Below, one piece after another: positions 16,554 to 25,827 of a stretch of 64,000 bases of DNA (position 1 is its first letter; each line of letters starts with the position of its first letter). Under the pieces are notes generated by a model, which was given only the letters and a program-made list of their open reading frames with translations, was not told the DNA's origin and ran no database searches. Position numbers and translations under genes: made by a program. This DNA comes from an uncultured Eubacteriales bacterium (GTDB taxonomy: Bacteria > Bacillota > Clostridia > Oscillospirales > CAG-382). The stretch is from NCBI GenBank assembly GCA_934502885.1, contig CAKSUT010000006.1:1-64000 (forward strand). The letters run 5' to 3'.

Positions 16554-18995
16554 ATGAAAAGAGAAACTGTCAGGACACACACACGAAGGATTATCACCGC
16601 CGCTTTATGCGTCATTCTCACGGCGGCAATGACTCTCGGAGGAAGCGCAAGTGCCGCAGAGGCTTTGCAGTGGGCGCTTGAGCCGACGTCGGGCTACAAA
16701 GCAATAAGCCACGCCGACGGAGACTTTTGGATCGTAGTCGATTATGCGGATAGGGTCGGACTTATTACGAGCGAGGGGAAAACCGTCGTTGAGTGTAGTG
16801 AGGCGGAGGAAAGCGTAAAGAATTACGAACAATGTGTGCAATGTGGTTACAACATGGATCTAATTGTTGGTAATTTTACGGTAATTAATGAAAGCTTGGT
16901 TTCAATCAAAAGAGGCACTAAGTATGGTGTTATTGACAGTGAACAAAATGTAATTATTCCGTTCGAGTATGACACTTACATAGAGCGTTATGATTTTGGT
17001 GAAAAAATGTTACTGAAAGCAAAAAAAGACGGCAAATATGGTTTTATCGACACACAGAATAAGGCAGTCTTTCCTTTCATTTACGATGATATATCCTATT
17101 TGCGAGTTTCTTATCAATATGATTTGTGCCTTCGCCACACAAGCTTTGACAATAATGCTTTCTCTATATGTATTGACGGAAAATACGGAGCAATGGATAT
17201 TAACGGTAACATTGTCGTTTCTCCCGTGTATGCCTCTCTTGAAAGAATAAACCATTGCGATAAAAAATACTTTCTGGCATCGCAAAACGGAAAATATGGA
17301 TTGCTTGACTATAACGGGAACGTGCTTACCGATATAATTTATGACCAGATTGACTACTATTTAAACTCATACGACTTTAAAACGACAATTAACGAACTAA
17401 ATGGTGTAATCGACGCAAACGGAAAAACCATTCTGCAACCAAAGTATAAGGATATTGTAAATGACATTCAAAACGAAACGCATCGATATGCTGTAAGTCT
17501 TGACGGTACATATTACGGAATTGCTGACCGTTCCGGAAATTTGATCGTTCCTATTCAATATATGATGAAAATAGAAGCTGACAGGGGGTATTATTATGTT
17601 GTCGGGTCCAACAATAGCTACTATATAGTTATGAATTCTGCTGATTATAGATACAGAAAATTTGGATTAATCGACAAAAGCGGGAGGACTGTACTATCTC
17701 CGGAATATGCACACATTGATGTATTAGGAGAGAACGTAATAATTGCAACAAAAGACTTAATCAATGGCAACCATGAAACCGTCATAATTGACGCCAATGG
17801 GAATGCATTGGAAGATTTACGGCAATACGACTCAATTCGTGATTATAACGGCTTTTACTATTATGAAACCTGTAAATTTCTCATTACAAGTTCAAACAAC
17901 AAATACGGTTTACTCAATGAATACGGAAATGTTATCCTTGATTGCAAGTATGACAGCATTGAAATAAAAAATGATTATATAATTGCAAAACTTAACGGAA
18001 AATACGGATTATTAAACTCAATAGGCTGGGAAATGTTGCCGTTCATATATGACTCAATATGGTTTAATAGTGATACAACTTTACGGCTATCAACAAACGG
18101 ATATGTGGGAACCGTAGACATATACGGCAACATTATTGTACCTTATAAAAAGAGCAACGAAGTTTCACCGGGATTATTTCGTATAGAACAAAACGAAAAA
18201 TATGGGATTATTGATGAAAACGGCAATACCGTTATTCCGGCAGTTTATTCTCAGGTTTGGGTACTCGACAATGGTCTTATTGAAGTAACAGATAAAGACA
18301 ACTTTGGATTTTATGACTACTCCGGAAATGTTGTTCTTCCATGTATATACAAATATTATAGTTATTCTGTAACCGTCGGCAACAAAACCTACTATGTAAT
18401 CTGTAACGAGAACAAACCCGGTAACATAGCAGATGTCATATACGATTCGACTAGTATTGCGGTTATTGAATGCAGATGTACCGTCTCCGAATACGACTAT
18501 TATATATATTCCGCACACGATGAAGACTCCTACACCGACTTCGGCTTCACCGACGGCAACAGCATTGCGATTCTGCGGCTTTACGCCGGTGCAGGCTCTG
18601 TGATAAACAAGGTTCTCCACACCGACATTATGTGCAAGATAGGCGGCAAGGCGATACGGTCGTACAACATTGACGGAAACACGGCGATTGTTGCGGAGGA
18701 TCTTCTGAACTACGGTTTCGGCGTAGCGTGGGACGGCGAGGCGAGGACGCTCTCTGTGACAAAGGGAAGCGGCGAGGCGGTCGGCATGGGCGACATTCCG
18801 AAAGATACCGCCGAGGTCGGCTCGTATGCTATGGACGTTTACGCAACCGACATCACGACCTACGTTGACGGCAAAAAGGTCAAGGGTTACAACATCGGCG
18901 GCTACACGATAATCTTCGTTGACGACCTCGCCGCATTCGGAAACGTGTCGTGGAACGGTGACGCAAGAGAGATTACGTTTGAGTTTGCGAAGTAA
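16554..18995 (+). CDS. Secreted WG-repeat protein with C-terminal copper-amine-oxidase-N-like (stalk) domains
   Basis: 813 residues. An N-terminal signal peptide (basic MKRETVRTHTRR, then ITAALCVILTAAMTLGG, cut near ASA) exports it. About twelve WG-type repeats of the form KYGxIDxxGNxxxPxxYD fill residues ~115-600; W/KYG-repeat proteins form propeller- or solenoid-like surfaces, roles mostly unknown. The last ~140 residues hold two copies of a copper-amine-oxidase-N-like domain (IGGKAIRSYNIDGNTAIVAEDL and VDGKKVKGYNIGGYT), often found in envelope proteins of Clostridia. The repeat part (about 16850-18500) is clearly more AT-rich than both ends, suggesting a mosaic origin. Confidence 0.85.
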   Translation: MKRETVRTHTRRIITAALCVILTAAMTLGGSASAAEALQWALEPTSGYKAISHADGDFWIVVDYADRVGLITSEGKTVVECSEAEESVKNYEQCVQCGYNMDLIVGNFTVINESLVSIKRGTKYGVIDSEQNVIIPFEYDTYIERYDFGEKMLLKAKKDGKYGFIDTQNKAVFPFIYDDISYLRVSYQYDLCLRHTSFDNNAFSICIDGKYGAMDINGNIVVSPVYASLERINHCDKKYFLASQNGKYGLLDYNGNVLTDIIYDQIDYYLNSYDFKTTINELNGVIDANGKTILQPKYKDIVNDIQNETHRYAVSLDGTYYGIADRSGNLIVPIQYMMKIEADRGYYYVVGSNNSYYIVMNSADYRYRKFGLIDKSGRTVLSPEYAHIDVLGENVIIATKDLINGNHETVIIDANGNALEDLRQYDSIRDYNGFYYYETCKFLITSSNNKYGLLNEYGNVILDCKYDSIEIKNDYIIAKLNGKYGLLNSIGWEMLPFIYDSIWFNSDTTLRLSTNGYVGTVDIYGNIIVPYKKSNEVSPGLFRIEQNEKYGIIDENGNTVIPAVYSQVWVLDNGLIEVTDKDNFGFYDYSGNVVLPCIYKYYSYSVTVGNKTYYVICNENKPGNIADVIYDSTSIAVIECRCTVSEYDYYIYSAHDEDSYTDFGFTDGNSIAILRLYAGAGSVINKVLHTDIMCKIGGKAIRSYNIDGNTAIVAEDLLNYGFGVAWDGEARTLSVTKGSGEAVGMGDIPKDTAEVGSYAMDVYATDITTYVDGKKVKGYNIGGYTIIFVDDLAAFGNVSWNGDAREITFEFAK

Positions 18996-19034
18996 TGCAC
19001 GAAACCCGAACGGTAAACAAAAGCAAAAAAGTTG

Positions 19035-19068
19035 TCCGCACCCCCGAAAAAGAGGTGCGGATTTTTAT
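19035..19068 (+). terminator. Bidirectional terminator between convergent genes
   Basis: TCCGCACC (19035-19042) pairs with GGTGCGGA (19054-19061). T runs follow on the plus strand directly and on the minus strand after a few bases, serving both the WG-repeat gene and the serine hydrolase. Confidence 0.85.
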
Positions 19069-19076
19069 ACTGCGCA

Positions 19077-20168
19077 TCAATTCAGTATATTCTGTATTAT
19101 TTCGACGATAACCGGTCTCCTTTCGGAAAAAGCGCCGTAACCGAGAACGTGAGTGCCGAAATAAGCCGTGACGTTTCTCGTTCTGTCAACAAAGTAGTAG
19201 GCGCACGCCGCACCGCCCCAGCCGAAGTCCGGTCTTTTCGTGTCACCCTCGCACGGGCACTGCTGTCCGAGTCCGTAGCCTCGCTTGTCCTTTACCCAAT
19301 ACGACGGCATATCACGCTGTTCTTTGGTTATGCGGTTTGTCGCAAGAAGGTCCACCGTCTCTTTTTTTAGAAGCTTATACGTGCGGATTCCCTCGAGAAA
19401 TTTTATGTAGTCGTCCACCGACGAAACGCAGCCTGCGCCGCCGCTCTCGTACTTCGTACCGATTCTGTAACCGTTGCTTTTCGGACACTCCTCAACTCTC
19501 TTTTCAGCCTCGTTGTATCTGTACTGGGTCACAATGCTGTCGATTGTCTCGGCGTCTGGGAGGAAAGTCGAATGCTCCATGTCGCAGACGTCGAAGATGT
19601 TTTTCTTAACATACTCGCCGAACCTCATTCCGGACACGACCTCTACAAGTGCGGCAAGGACGTCGTGGCAAAGGCTGTACTCCCAGCGGCAGCCCGGCTC
19701 AAAGAGAAGCGGTTCTTTCGCAAGGTACTTCATCGTCTCGACCGTCGGGCATTCGCCGTTCGTTTCCTCACGGCACTTTTTCAGCATGGGTGAATTGAGA
19801 TCGTAGCTTAAGCCGGCGGTCATGGTGAAAAGGTTCTCGACGGTTATCTTTTTCTCTGACGGGACGACGCCGCTTTCGGTTCTCACCGTCATGTTGCGAA
19901 ACTCCGGCATATATCGCCAAAGCTCGTCCTCAAGCTTTATCATTCCCTTTTCGTAAAGCTGAAGTGCGGCGGTGCAGGTGATGAGCTTGGAGCATGAATA
20001 AATATTGTAAAGCTCCTTGCCGCTCACGGTTTTTGTTTTTGCGGCGTTTGTAAATCCGTTTGCACGGCGGTAAACGCATTCACCGTTCTGCATAACAATG
20101 CAGTCGTAAAACGGTATTCCGTAATCTTCTATAAAACTGTCAAGTGTTTTTGTAAGCTCTTCAAACAT
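19077..20168 (-). CDS. Serine hydrolase, beta-lactamase/class C fold
   Basis: 363 residues. The SxxK motif is Ser58-Cys-Ser-Lys61 in YSCSKLI. A Tyr motif (YSLCHDVLA) and a late GWGGAAC stretch stand where class C enzymes have YxN and HxG. No signal peptide is present, so a cytoplasmic esterase or peptidase role is likelier than antibiotic resistance. ATG 20168 has GGGAG upstream; the longer reading lacks support. It is transcribed alone and shares its upstream region with the activase 3' end. Confidence 0.88.
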   Translation of the reverse strand: MFEELTKTLDSFIEDYGIPFYDCIVMQNGECVYRRANGFTNAAKTKTVSGKELYNIYSCSKLITCTAALQLYEKGMIKLEDELWRYMPEFRNMTVRTESGVVPSEKKITVENLFTMTAGLSYDLNSPMLKKCREETNGECPTVETMKYLAKEPLLFEPGCRWEYSLCHDVLAALVEVVSGMRFGEYVKKNIFDVCDMEHSTFLPDAETIDSIVTQYRYNEAEKRVEECPKSNGYRIGTKYESGGAGCVSSVDDYIKFLEGIRTYKLLKKETVDLLATNRITKEQRDMPSYWVKDKRGYGLGQQCPCEGDTKRPDFGWGGAACAYYFVDRTRNVTAYFGTHVLGYGAFSERRPVIVEIIQNILN

Positions 20169-20209
20169 GGTCTTTTCTCCCTTTCGGCGAACGCCTTTAT
20201 TTCCTGACC

Positions 20210-20238
20210 ATTTTATTACATTCCGCAAGCGTTATCAA
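20210..20238 (-). promoter_or_regulatory. Sigma-A promoter of serine hydrolase
   Basis: Minus-strand TTGATA (20233-20238), 17-bp spacer, TAAAAT (20210-20215). Confidence 0.75.
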
Positions 20239-20243
20239 GTGCC

Positions 20244-20258
20244 GAATTGTAACAATTC
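20244..20258. promoter_or_regulatory. 15-bp perfect palindrome overlapping activase stop
   Basis: GAATTGTAACAATTC reads the same on both strands around a central base. It lies just upstream of the serine hydrolase -35 box and covers the activase stop codon. No T run follows, so an operator is likelier than a terminator. Confidence 0.4.
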
Positions 20259-21078
20259 AAAGTCCGAACAAGGTTTTAAGCTCGGACATTCTCTCTTTCG
20301 TCGGCACGGCAAACCTTTCGCACTCCCTGCCGAGTTCACGGTACTTATGCTCACCCATGGCGTGGTACGGCAGAAGCTCGGTTTTGTGGGGGGGAAAGTG
20401 AGATAAAAAGTCACGTATGCGCTTCATTTCGTCATCATCATCGTTGACCGACGGGATAACCGGTATGCGAACCCACACATGAGCGTGAGCCCCAAAGAGC
20501 TTTGCGAGGTTATCAAGTATGCGCCCGTTCGGTACACCGGTGTACTTGCGGTGCTTTTCACTGTCGTACATTTTCACGTCATACAGGAAGAGGTCGGTGT
20601 ACGGAAGCACTCTCTCGAAGCTCTTCCACGGAACGTCCCCTGCCGTATCAACAGCGGTATGTATACCGTTCCTGCGGCACTTTTTCAGCATCTCTTCAAG
20701 GAATTCCGCCTGAAGCATACACTCTCCGCCGGAAAAGGTCACTCCGCCGTCCGAATTTTCGTAGAAACTCATATCCTTTACGACCTCATCATAAACCTCG
20801 TCGACCGTATATTCTCTTCCGCAGATACGCTTTGCACCGGAAAAACACACAAATTCGGCATCGCTTGCGGTGACATTCCGGCATCTTCCGCAGCCGGTAC
20901 ATTTTGATTTATCGAAAAGCATCTCCGGCACTGCCTTTTGACTTTCAGGGTTGTGACACCACGCACACCGAAGATTGCACCCCTTTAGGAAAACAGTTGT
21001 CCGTATACCGGGACCGTCTTGAATCGAAAAACGCTGTATATCGAATATCGTTCCGGTCTTCCCTTTGAACGGTGTCAT
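20257..21078 (-). CDS. Glycyl radical enzyme activase (radical SAM), partner of GRE1
   Basis: 273 residues. It uses SAM and a [4Fe-4S] cluster to abstract a hydrogen from the glycyl residue of GRE1. The radical SAM motif is CNLRCAWC, in the family's NLRCAWCHNPES context, followed by the glycine-rich TFSGGE. One auxiliary cluster segment follows, CTGCGRC, but its fourth Cys is 12 residues on rather than about 3, an unusual spacing. The start ATGA overlaps the GRE1 stop, so the two are coupled. Full-length activases with two ferredoxin clusters are near 300 residues; this is a shorter form. Confidence 0.93.
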   Translation of the reverse strand: MTPFKGKTGTIFDIQRFSIQDGPGIRTTVFLKGCNLRCAWCHNPESQKAVPEMLFDKSKCTGCGRCRNVTASDAEFVCFSGAKRICGREYTVDEVYDEVVKDMSFYENSDGGVTFSGGECMLQAEFLEEMLKKCRRNGIHTAVDTAGDVPWKSFERVLPYTDLFLYDVKMYDSEKHRKYTGVPNGRILDNLAKLFGAHAHVWVRIPVIPSVNDDDDEMKRIRDFLSHFPPHKTELLPYHAMGEHKYRELGRECERFAVPTKERMSELKTLFGL

Positions 21079-23243
21079 AATTCCATCTCCGTTCTTGCAA
21101 TGATATTATCCTGCAATCCCTTGGACAGATTGTTAAAATAGTCGCTGTATCCACCCACACGCACGATGAGATTACCGTATTTTTCGGGATGTTTCTGCGC
21201 CTCTCTGAGTTCTTGACCCGACACAACCGAAACAGACAGCTGTTGACCGCCATTTTGAAAATAGGTTCTCACCAGCTTCGCAAACGCATTCTCACCGGCG
21301 TCGGTGGCAAACAGCGTTTTTGTAAACTTGAGGTTCAGCACATGACCGCTTTTGGCAAGTCTTTGCGGCTGACGCACAACCGAGTTGAGAAGCGCCGTAG
21401 GACCTTTTTTATCGTTACCCGGCACAGCACCCACACTGTCCGCAAACAAATCCGAATTTCTTCTCTTGCCGCTCGGAAGCGCCCCAACACTGCCGCCGTA
21501 AATTGCCGCACGGTTGAATGTACTGCACCCTCCTCCGTATATACCTCCTCGGAAGGTACGCTTAGTGCCGAGGTACGAGTAAAAGTGTCCGACAACCATT
21601 GCGCAAAGCTCGTCAACCTCGGGGACATCGTTGCCGAACTTTGGGAACGACTTAAAATCGAAAAGCATTTCGTCGTATCCCTCGAAATCGCAGTCGAGAG
21701 CCGCAACGACCTCGGAAAGAGTGTACTTTTTACGCTTGTACACATACTCTCGAAGTGCCGCAAGAGAGTCCGCCGTGTCGGCTATACCTTCGGCGAGAAT
21801 CTGCCCATGACCGTAAATCGGACCGCCGTTTTTATAGTCGAGTCCCTTTTCCACGCATCCGCAGATCAGATTGGAGCGAAGCGGATTCGGTGCATATTCG
21901 GCATAAAACTTCTGTGCGTAATTCGACATTTCGACAACAATGTCAGTCATATACTCAACCTCACGCTTATATGCAGCAAAGAGCTCATCGAAAGTTTCAA
22001 AGTCCGTCGCATCTCCAACGTCAATTCCGAATTTTTCGTTTGAAAGCGCACATTTTCCGTTGTGAAGGGCAAATTCAAGGCATTTTGCAAGGCTAAGCTC
22101 ACCGTCCTCAAGTCCCATGTGCGACTTTCCGAATATGTCTATCTGATTGCATCCGTTCATGCAATAGTTATGTGCGTCAACAGGTGTTATGCCGAGATCC
22201 TCGAGTGCCGGGCATACGCATTCGTCGTTGTAGAGTGCCGGCATGCCTATTCCCGTAGCTATGGTTTTCGCCGCCTCGGCAAGAAGTTTGTCCGGCGTTG
22301 CTGAGCTTATACGCATTGTGATATTTGGCGTGTTGTACTTATATTTTCTCGCAATACGGAGAACATCCTCCGTTATGACGTTGGAAAAATAACCGCCTTT
22401 CTCGTCACTTCCGCCTATACAGAGATTCCATGCGCGTATACCCTTGAAAAGTTGCCACAGACCCTCCATATACTCCGTTCTTTCCTTCTCGGTACAGCGT
22501 GTGCAGTAATCGTCCATTGTGTAGTCGAACCGACCGGGCGAGTCCACACCGTCAAATATGAAAACAAGCCAGAACATAAGACACGCTTCGCGGAAATTCC
22601 GCGGTTCGTTCTTCGGGACATTCTCAAACGCCTCTGCAATCTCTTTTTTACCCAGAGAATACGCCAATTTGCGAGCACGCTCGCCGAGTATATCAAGTGC
22701 ATCGAGAGACATTGAGAGAGACTCATAGAAAGCTTCCTTGCCGGGGTTTACTTTTCTTCCGAGAGCCACCCTTGTGCGAAGTCCGGCAGTACCCATGTGC
22801 AGAAGCATATGGTAGTCCGGATTTCCGTGACCTATCCATGTTCCGCCCCAACAAACACGTACTTTTTTGCCGTTTTCGCAGGGAATGTCGCCCTTGAGCT
22901 TGCGCCAGTCATCAGGTATTACGGCTTCGAGTGCGGTACTCGTGTCGAGAGGAAGCATATAATCCATGGCACTGCGTATTTCGTCCGCAATCCCGGGATT
23001 TTCCTCCATGCTTTTTTCAAATCCGACCTTACTTGCCGATATACCCGTATTGCAGGCGTAAACCGCACCGAACGAGGGATTTCTCCGGTCCTTTATCGTT
23101 ACATACAGACCGTTTCCGTCAATCTCAAGCGGAACAAAGCGGGCATATTCTCGGAGTCCGTTTGCGATACGGCATCCAACGTCGTCGCAATCGGCATTCA
23201 TATAACCGTATGCGAACGGTTCAACCTCACGAAGTGTTTTCAT
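21075..23243 (-). CDS. Glycyl radical enzyme GRE1 (pyruvate formate-lyase-like family, function unknown)
   Basis: 722 residues. The C-terminal radical loop is RVGGYSDYF with radical Gly698. The thiyl Cys is Cys365 in MNGCNQID. Diol-dehydratase-type GREs have C-x-E here; this protein has C-N-Q, so the acid/base Glu is replaced by Gln. PFL's double Cys is absent too. The reaction is therefore not assignable. It sits in an IclR-led operon with a beta-propeller protein and an SDR dehydrogenase, which suggests a small hydroxy- or keto-acid or sugar-acid substrate. No microcompartment shell genes are nearby. Confidence 0.9.
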   Translation of the reverse strand: MKTLREVEPFAYGYMNADCDDVGCRIANGLREYARFVPLEIDGNGLYVTIKDRRNPSFGAVYACNTGISASKVGFEKSMEENPGIADEIRSAMDYMLPLDTSTALEAVIPDDWRKLKGDIPCENGKKVRVCWGGTWIGHGNPDYHMLLHMGTAGLRTRVALGRKVNPGKEAFYESLSMSLDALDILGERARKLAYSLGKKEIAEAFENVPKNEPRNFREACLMFWLVFIFDGVDSPGRFDYTMDDYCTRCTEKERTEYMEGLWQLFKGIRAWNLCIGGSDEKGGYFSNVITEDVLRIARKYKYNTPNITMRISSATPDKLLAEAAKTIATGIGMPALYNDECVCPALEDLGITPVDAHNYCMNGCNQIDIFGKSHMGLEDGELSLAKCLEFALHNGKCALSNEKFGIDVGDATDFETFDELFAAYKREVEYMTDIVVEMSNYAQKFYAEYAPNPLRSNLICGCVEKGLDYKNGGPIYGHGQILAEGIADTADSLAALREYVYKRKKYTLSEVVAALDCDFEGYDEMLFDFKSFPKFGNDVPEVDELCAMVVGHFYSYLGTKRTFRGGIYGGGCSTFNRAAIYGGSVGALPSGKRRNSDLFADSVGAVPGNDKKGPTALLNSVVRQPQRLAKSGHVLNLKFTKTLFATDAGENAFAKLVRTYFQNGGQQLSVSVVSGQELREAQKHPEKYGNLIVRVGGYSDYFNNLSKGLQDNIIARTEMEL

Positions 23244-23279
23244 GCTTATCAGACCTCCTTTGCAGAGCTATCGCCAATA

Positions 23280-23981
23280 TCAAAGAGGCTGAACATCCTG
23301 TGATGTTCCCCAAACCGTAATTTCCTCAATTACGACCTCTTTCGGCTGAGAAGCGCAATACCACACGGCGTTTGCGATATCTTCCGCACGGAGGGACTCG
23401 ACTACCTCGCCGATCCCCGAGCCTCTCTGAAATCCGGTGCTCGCTTGTCCCGGCATGATACAGGAAACCCTTATTCCGTACGGTCTCAGTTCGGCATAAA
23501 GTCCCTTTGAGAAGCTGAGAAGACCCGCCTTTGCACATCCGTAAACCGTCCACGACGCCCACTGATGGCGAGCGCAAATCGAGGAAATATTGATTATCAC
23601 ACCATCTCTTCGGTCAATCATTACCGGTGCAAAAACCTTTGAACCGTAAATGGAGCTTGTGAGATTTAGTGCTATTATCGCATCGATATTTTCCCTTGTC
23701 TGATCGACCGTGTTGACAATACTGATTCCGGCTCCGGCGTTATTGACGAGAACGTCGAGGTGTCCGTAATCTCTCACGACCTCTTCTTTCAGCTTTACCC
23801 AACCGTCAAAATCGGTGACATCAAGGGTATAGCCCTTATCAAACCCAAATTCTTTGATGCACTTTTCGACCTTTTCGGAGTTTCTTGATGCAATGAGGGT
23901 AATATATCCGTTTCTCTTAAATACCTTTGCGGTTTCAAGTCCGTACCCGCTGGTTGCTCCTGTAACAAGCACTGTTTTCAT
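23280..23981 (-). CDS. Short-chain dehydrogenase/reductase
   Basis: 233 residues with a Rossmann fold: TGATSGYGLE for nucleotide binding, NNAGAG, catalytic Ser in NISSI and YGCAK as the YxxxK pair. It likely oxidises or reduces a hydroxyl/keto group of the substrate or product of GRE1 with NAD(P). It lies between the beta-propeller gene and GRE1 in the same operon, with AGGAGG before the ATG. Confidence 0.92.
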   Translation of the reverse strand: MKTVLVTGATSGYGLETAKVFKRNGYITLIASRNSEKVEKCIKEFGFDKGYTLDVTDFDGWVKLKEEVVRDYGHLDVLVNNAGAGISIVNTVDQTRENIDAIIALNLTSSIYGSKVFAPVMIDRRDGVIINISSICARHQWASWTVYGCAKAGLLSFSKGLYAELRPYGIRVSCIMPGQASTGFQRGSGIGEVVESLRAEDIANAVWYCASQPKEVVIEEITVWGTSQDVQPL

Positions 23982-24003
23982 TATAATTCCTCCTGTTTGC
24001 TTC

Positions 24004-24987
24004 TTACTTTGAAAAATATTTTTCGGTGGGGTAGCTTATTTCGTAACTGTTTGAGTTTACTATATCCGTAAATCTTACGATTGCACCGTTGCCGTAACAG
24101 CCGTAAACATAGATTGAATCGTCCGTGTCACAGCTTATTCCCTGAATGTACCCTGTGATGCCAAGCTTTTCGAAGCCCTCTCTCGCACACGGAGTATTAA
24201 CAACCTCATCGGTTACGGTGTCGATGACCGATATGGAATCGTCGCCGTCGTTAGAGGCTATAACGTACCTCTCGTCGCATGTCATGGTGAGTCCGCAGCT
24301 TCCGACTCCCGTCGGGATAAGCTTCAGAATCGAGCGCTTTTCTACATCAATTACGGCGACATAGGCACGGTTTTCATTTCCTCTGTGGCAAGCTGTATAC
24401 GCCCTTTTCTTGTCGTGTGAAAGAACGAGATCGTCGCTTCCGGAAAGTCTTTCGTCATAATCAATGAATATCGACGGTTCAAAGTTATTTGCGGCATCAA
24501 GCAGATACAGCTTTGCGGAGCGCCATCCGGCACAGAGATAAAATCTGTCCTTATCTATAAAATTACCCTTACCGCCGATTTCGGAACGGAATTTTCTCTC
24601 CGGCAACACCTGAGTTCTGAAAGCAACACGGATTTTTTCCATGTCATTTATGTTTTCTATTACCTGCACTCCGCCCTCGAGGTCGTGTACAAGCAGCGTG
24701 TTTCCGTCGGGAAGAACATTTGTGGCGTAGATTTTTCCGGTATCGACTATTTTTTCAACCTCAAGGCTTTCTATTCCTATGCAATAAAGACCCTCGAAGC
24801 AGGCAATATAAAGATATCTTCCGTCGCCGGAAACCGCATGGCAGTCGGGCTTTGTGCCGACCTTTATCTCTTTTACAAAGTCAAGTGTCTTTCTGTCATA
24901 GACGCAGACGCTTCCGTCGCCGTGTGTAAATTCATACGGTTCCGGAGAGCCGTACATTCTGTTTGGTCTGAGCGGTTCGTAGTGCAT
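24004..24987 (-). CDS. Cytoplasmic YncE-like beta-propeller protein
   Basis: 327 residues built of ~40-residue blade repeats such as GDGRYLYIACFEGLYCIGI and CDERYVIASNDGDDSISVIDT, as in the YncE/lactonase beta-propeller families. No signal peptide is present. A lactonase or binding role in the GRE1 pathway is possible but no catalytic residues can be named. ATG 24987 follows AAGGGAGG by seven bases, and the gene overlaps the iclR-type stop by ~16 bases when the ribosome site is counted. Confidence 0.8.
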   Translation of the reverse strand: MHYEPLRPNRMYGSPEPYEFTHGDGSVCVYDRKTLDFVKEIKVGTKPDCHAVSGDGRYLYIACFEGLYCIGIESLEVEKIVDTGKIYATNVLPDGNTLLVHDLEGGVQVIENINDMEKIRVAFRTQVLPERKFRSEIGGKGNFIDKDRFYLCAGWRSAKLYLLDAANNFEPSIFIDYDERLSGSDDLVLSHDKKRAYTACHRGNENRAYVAVIDVEKRSILKLIPTGVGSCGLTMTCDERYVIASNDGDDSISVIDTVTDEVVNTPCAREGFEKLGITGYIQGISCDTDDSIYVYGCYGNGAIVRFTDIVNSNSYEISYPTEKYFSK

Positions 24988-25003
24988 GGTTTTTCCTCCC
25001 TTA

Positions 25004-25768
25004 TTATCCATCATATCCGAGTCCGTGCGAAATTTCCTCGGCGGCTTTTTTTACAAGCGGTACAACATTTTCTTCAATTTCTCTCGAGAATCGGTAGACC
25101 GGGAACATAACGTCGATGCCGGCAACGCATTTTCCCTCTCCGTCAAATACCGGTGCGCCTATGCAACGAAGTCCGTTCATATATTCCTCGCGATCATAAG
25201 CAATTCCGTTTTTTCGGATATCGGCAAGCTCGTCTCGGAGCTTAACCGGATCGGAAATTGTATTCTGCGTGAGTGGGTCGAGAGGTACACCGAGAAATTT
25301 TTTAAGCTCCTCCTCCTCCGCAAATGCAAGAATCGCCTTTCCCGCCGCTGAACAGTGCGGCAGAATCAAAGAGCAGGTTTCGGCATGTATACGTATGGGG
25401 TTTGTCGTTTCTGACTGAAGCTGAATCACCGCGCGGTCGCCGTGTATCATAATGAGCTGAGATGTTTCTCCGGTTTTGAGAGTAAGACCGTCGAGAACAG
25501 GTTTTGCAACATTGTTCAGCGTCATATGACGTTCCGCCGCTTTCCCGATAAAGTAAAATTTGCTGCCGAGAACATAGTGACCGCTTTCCGAATCGTTCAC
25601 CAGATATCCGTTATCGCGCATAACGGAACATATCCTGTACACCGAGTTAACGGGACTTGCCGTGAGCCTTGCTATTTCATTTATCGAATATCCGATATCT
25701 TCTTTTGCGAGAAGCTCAATGATCGCAAGCATCTTTTCAACTGCCGGCGCCGAGTATTTGCTTTCCAT
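25004..25768 (-). CDS. IclR-family transcriptional regulator
   Basis: 254 residues. A winged helix-turn-helix at the N-terminus (IIELLAKEDIGYSINEIARLT) is followed by the IclR effector domain with HCSAAGKAILA and the ligand-pocket region GLRCIGAPVFD. It is the first gene of the GRE1 operon and likely represses its own promoter until a small organic-acid inducer binds. ATG 25768 is selected because GGAGG lies five bases upstream; the two earlier in-frame starts lack one. Confidence 0.93.
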   Translation of the reverse strand: MESKYSAPAVEKMLAIIELLAKEDIGYSINEIARLTASPVNSVYRICSVMRDNGYLVNDSESGHYVLGSKFYFIGKAAERHMTLNNVAKPVLDGLTLKTGETSQLIMIHGDRAVIQLQSETTNPIRIHAETCSLILPHCSAAGKAILAFAEEEELKKFLGVPLDPLTQNTISDPVKLRDELADIRKNGIAYDREEYMNGLRCIGAPVFDGEGKCVAGIDVMFPVYRFSREIEENVVPLVKKAAEEISHGLGYDG

Positions 25769-25790
25769 CTTTTCCTCCATGTAAATCATT

Positions 25791-25827
25791 CTGTATACAG
25801 TATAGCATACTATATGTGGAATGTCAA
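25791..25827 (-). promoter_or_regulatory. Promoter of GRE1 operon with palindromic operator candidates
   Basis: Minus-strand TTGACA (25822-25827), 17-bp spacer, TATACT (25799-25804). A perfect palindrome CTGTATACAG (25791-25800) and the inverted pair AGTAT-N3-ATACT overlap the -10 box, a natural place for IclR autorepression. Confidence 0.8.

Noticed and set aside
19077..20168. Antibiotic-inactivating class C beta-lactamase
   Set aside because: No signal peptide and the YxN/KTG-type motifs are not conserved; a general serine hydrolase is the safer call.
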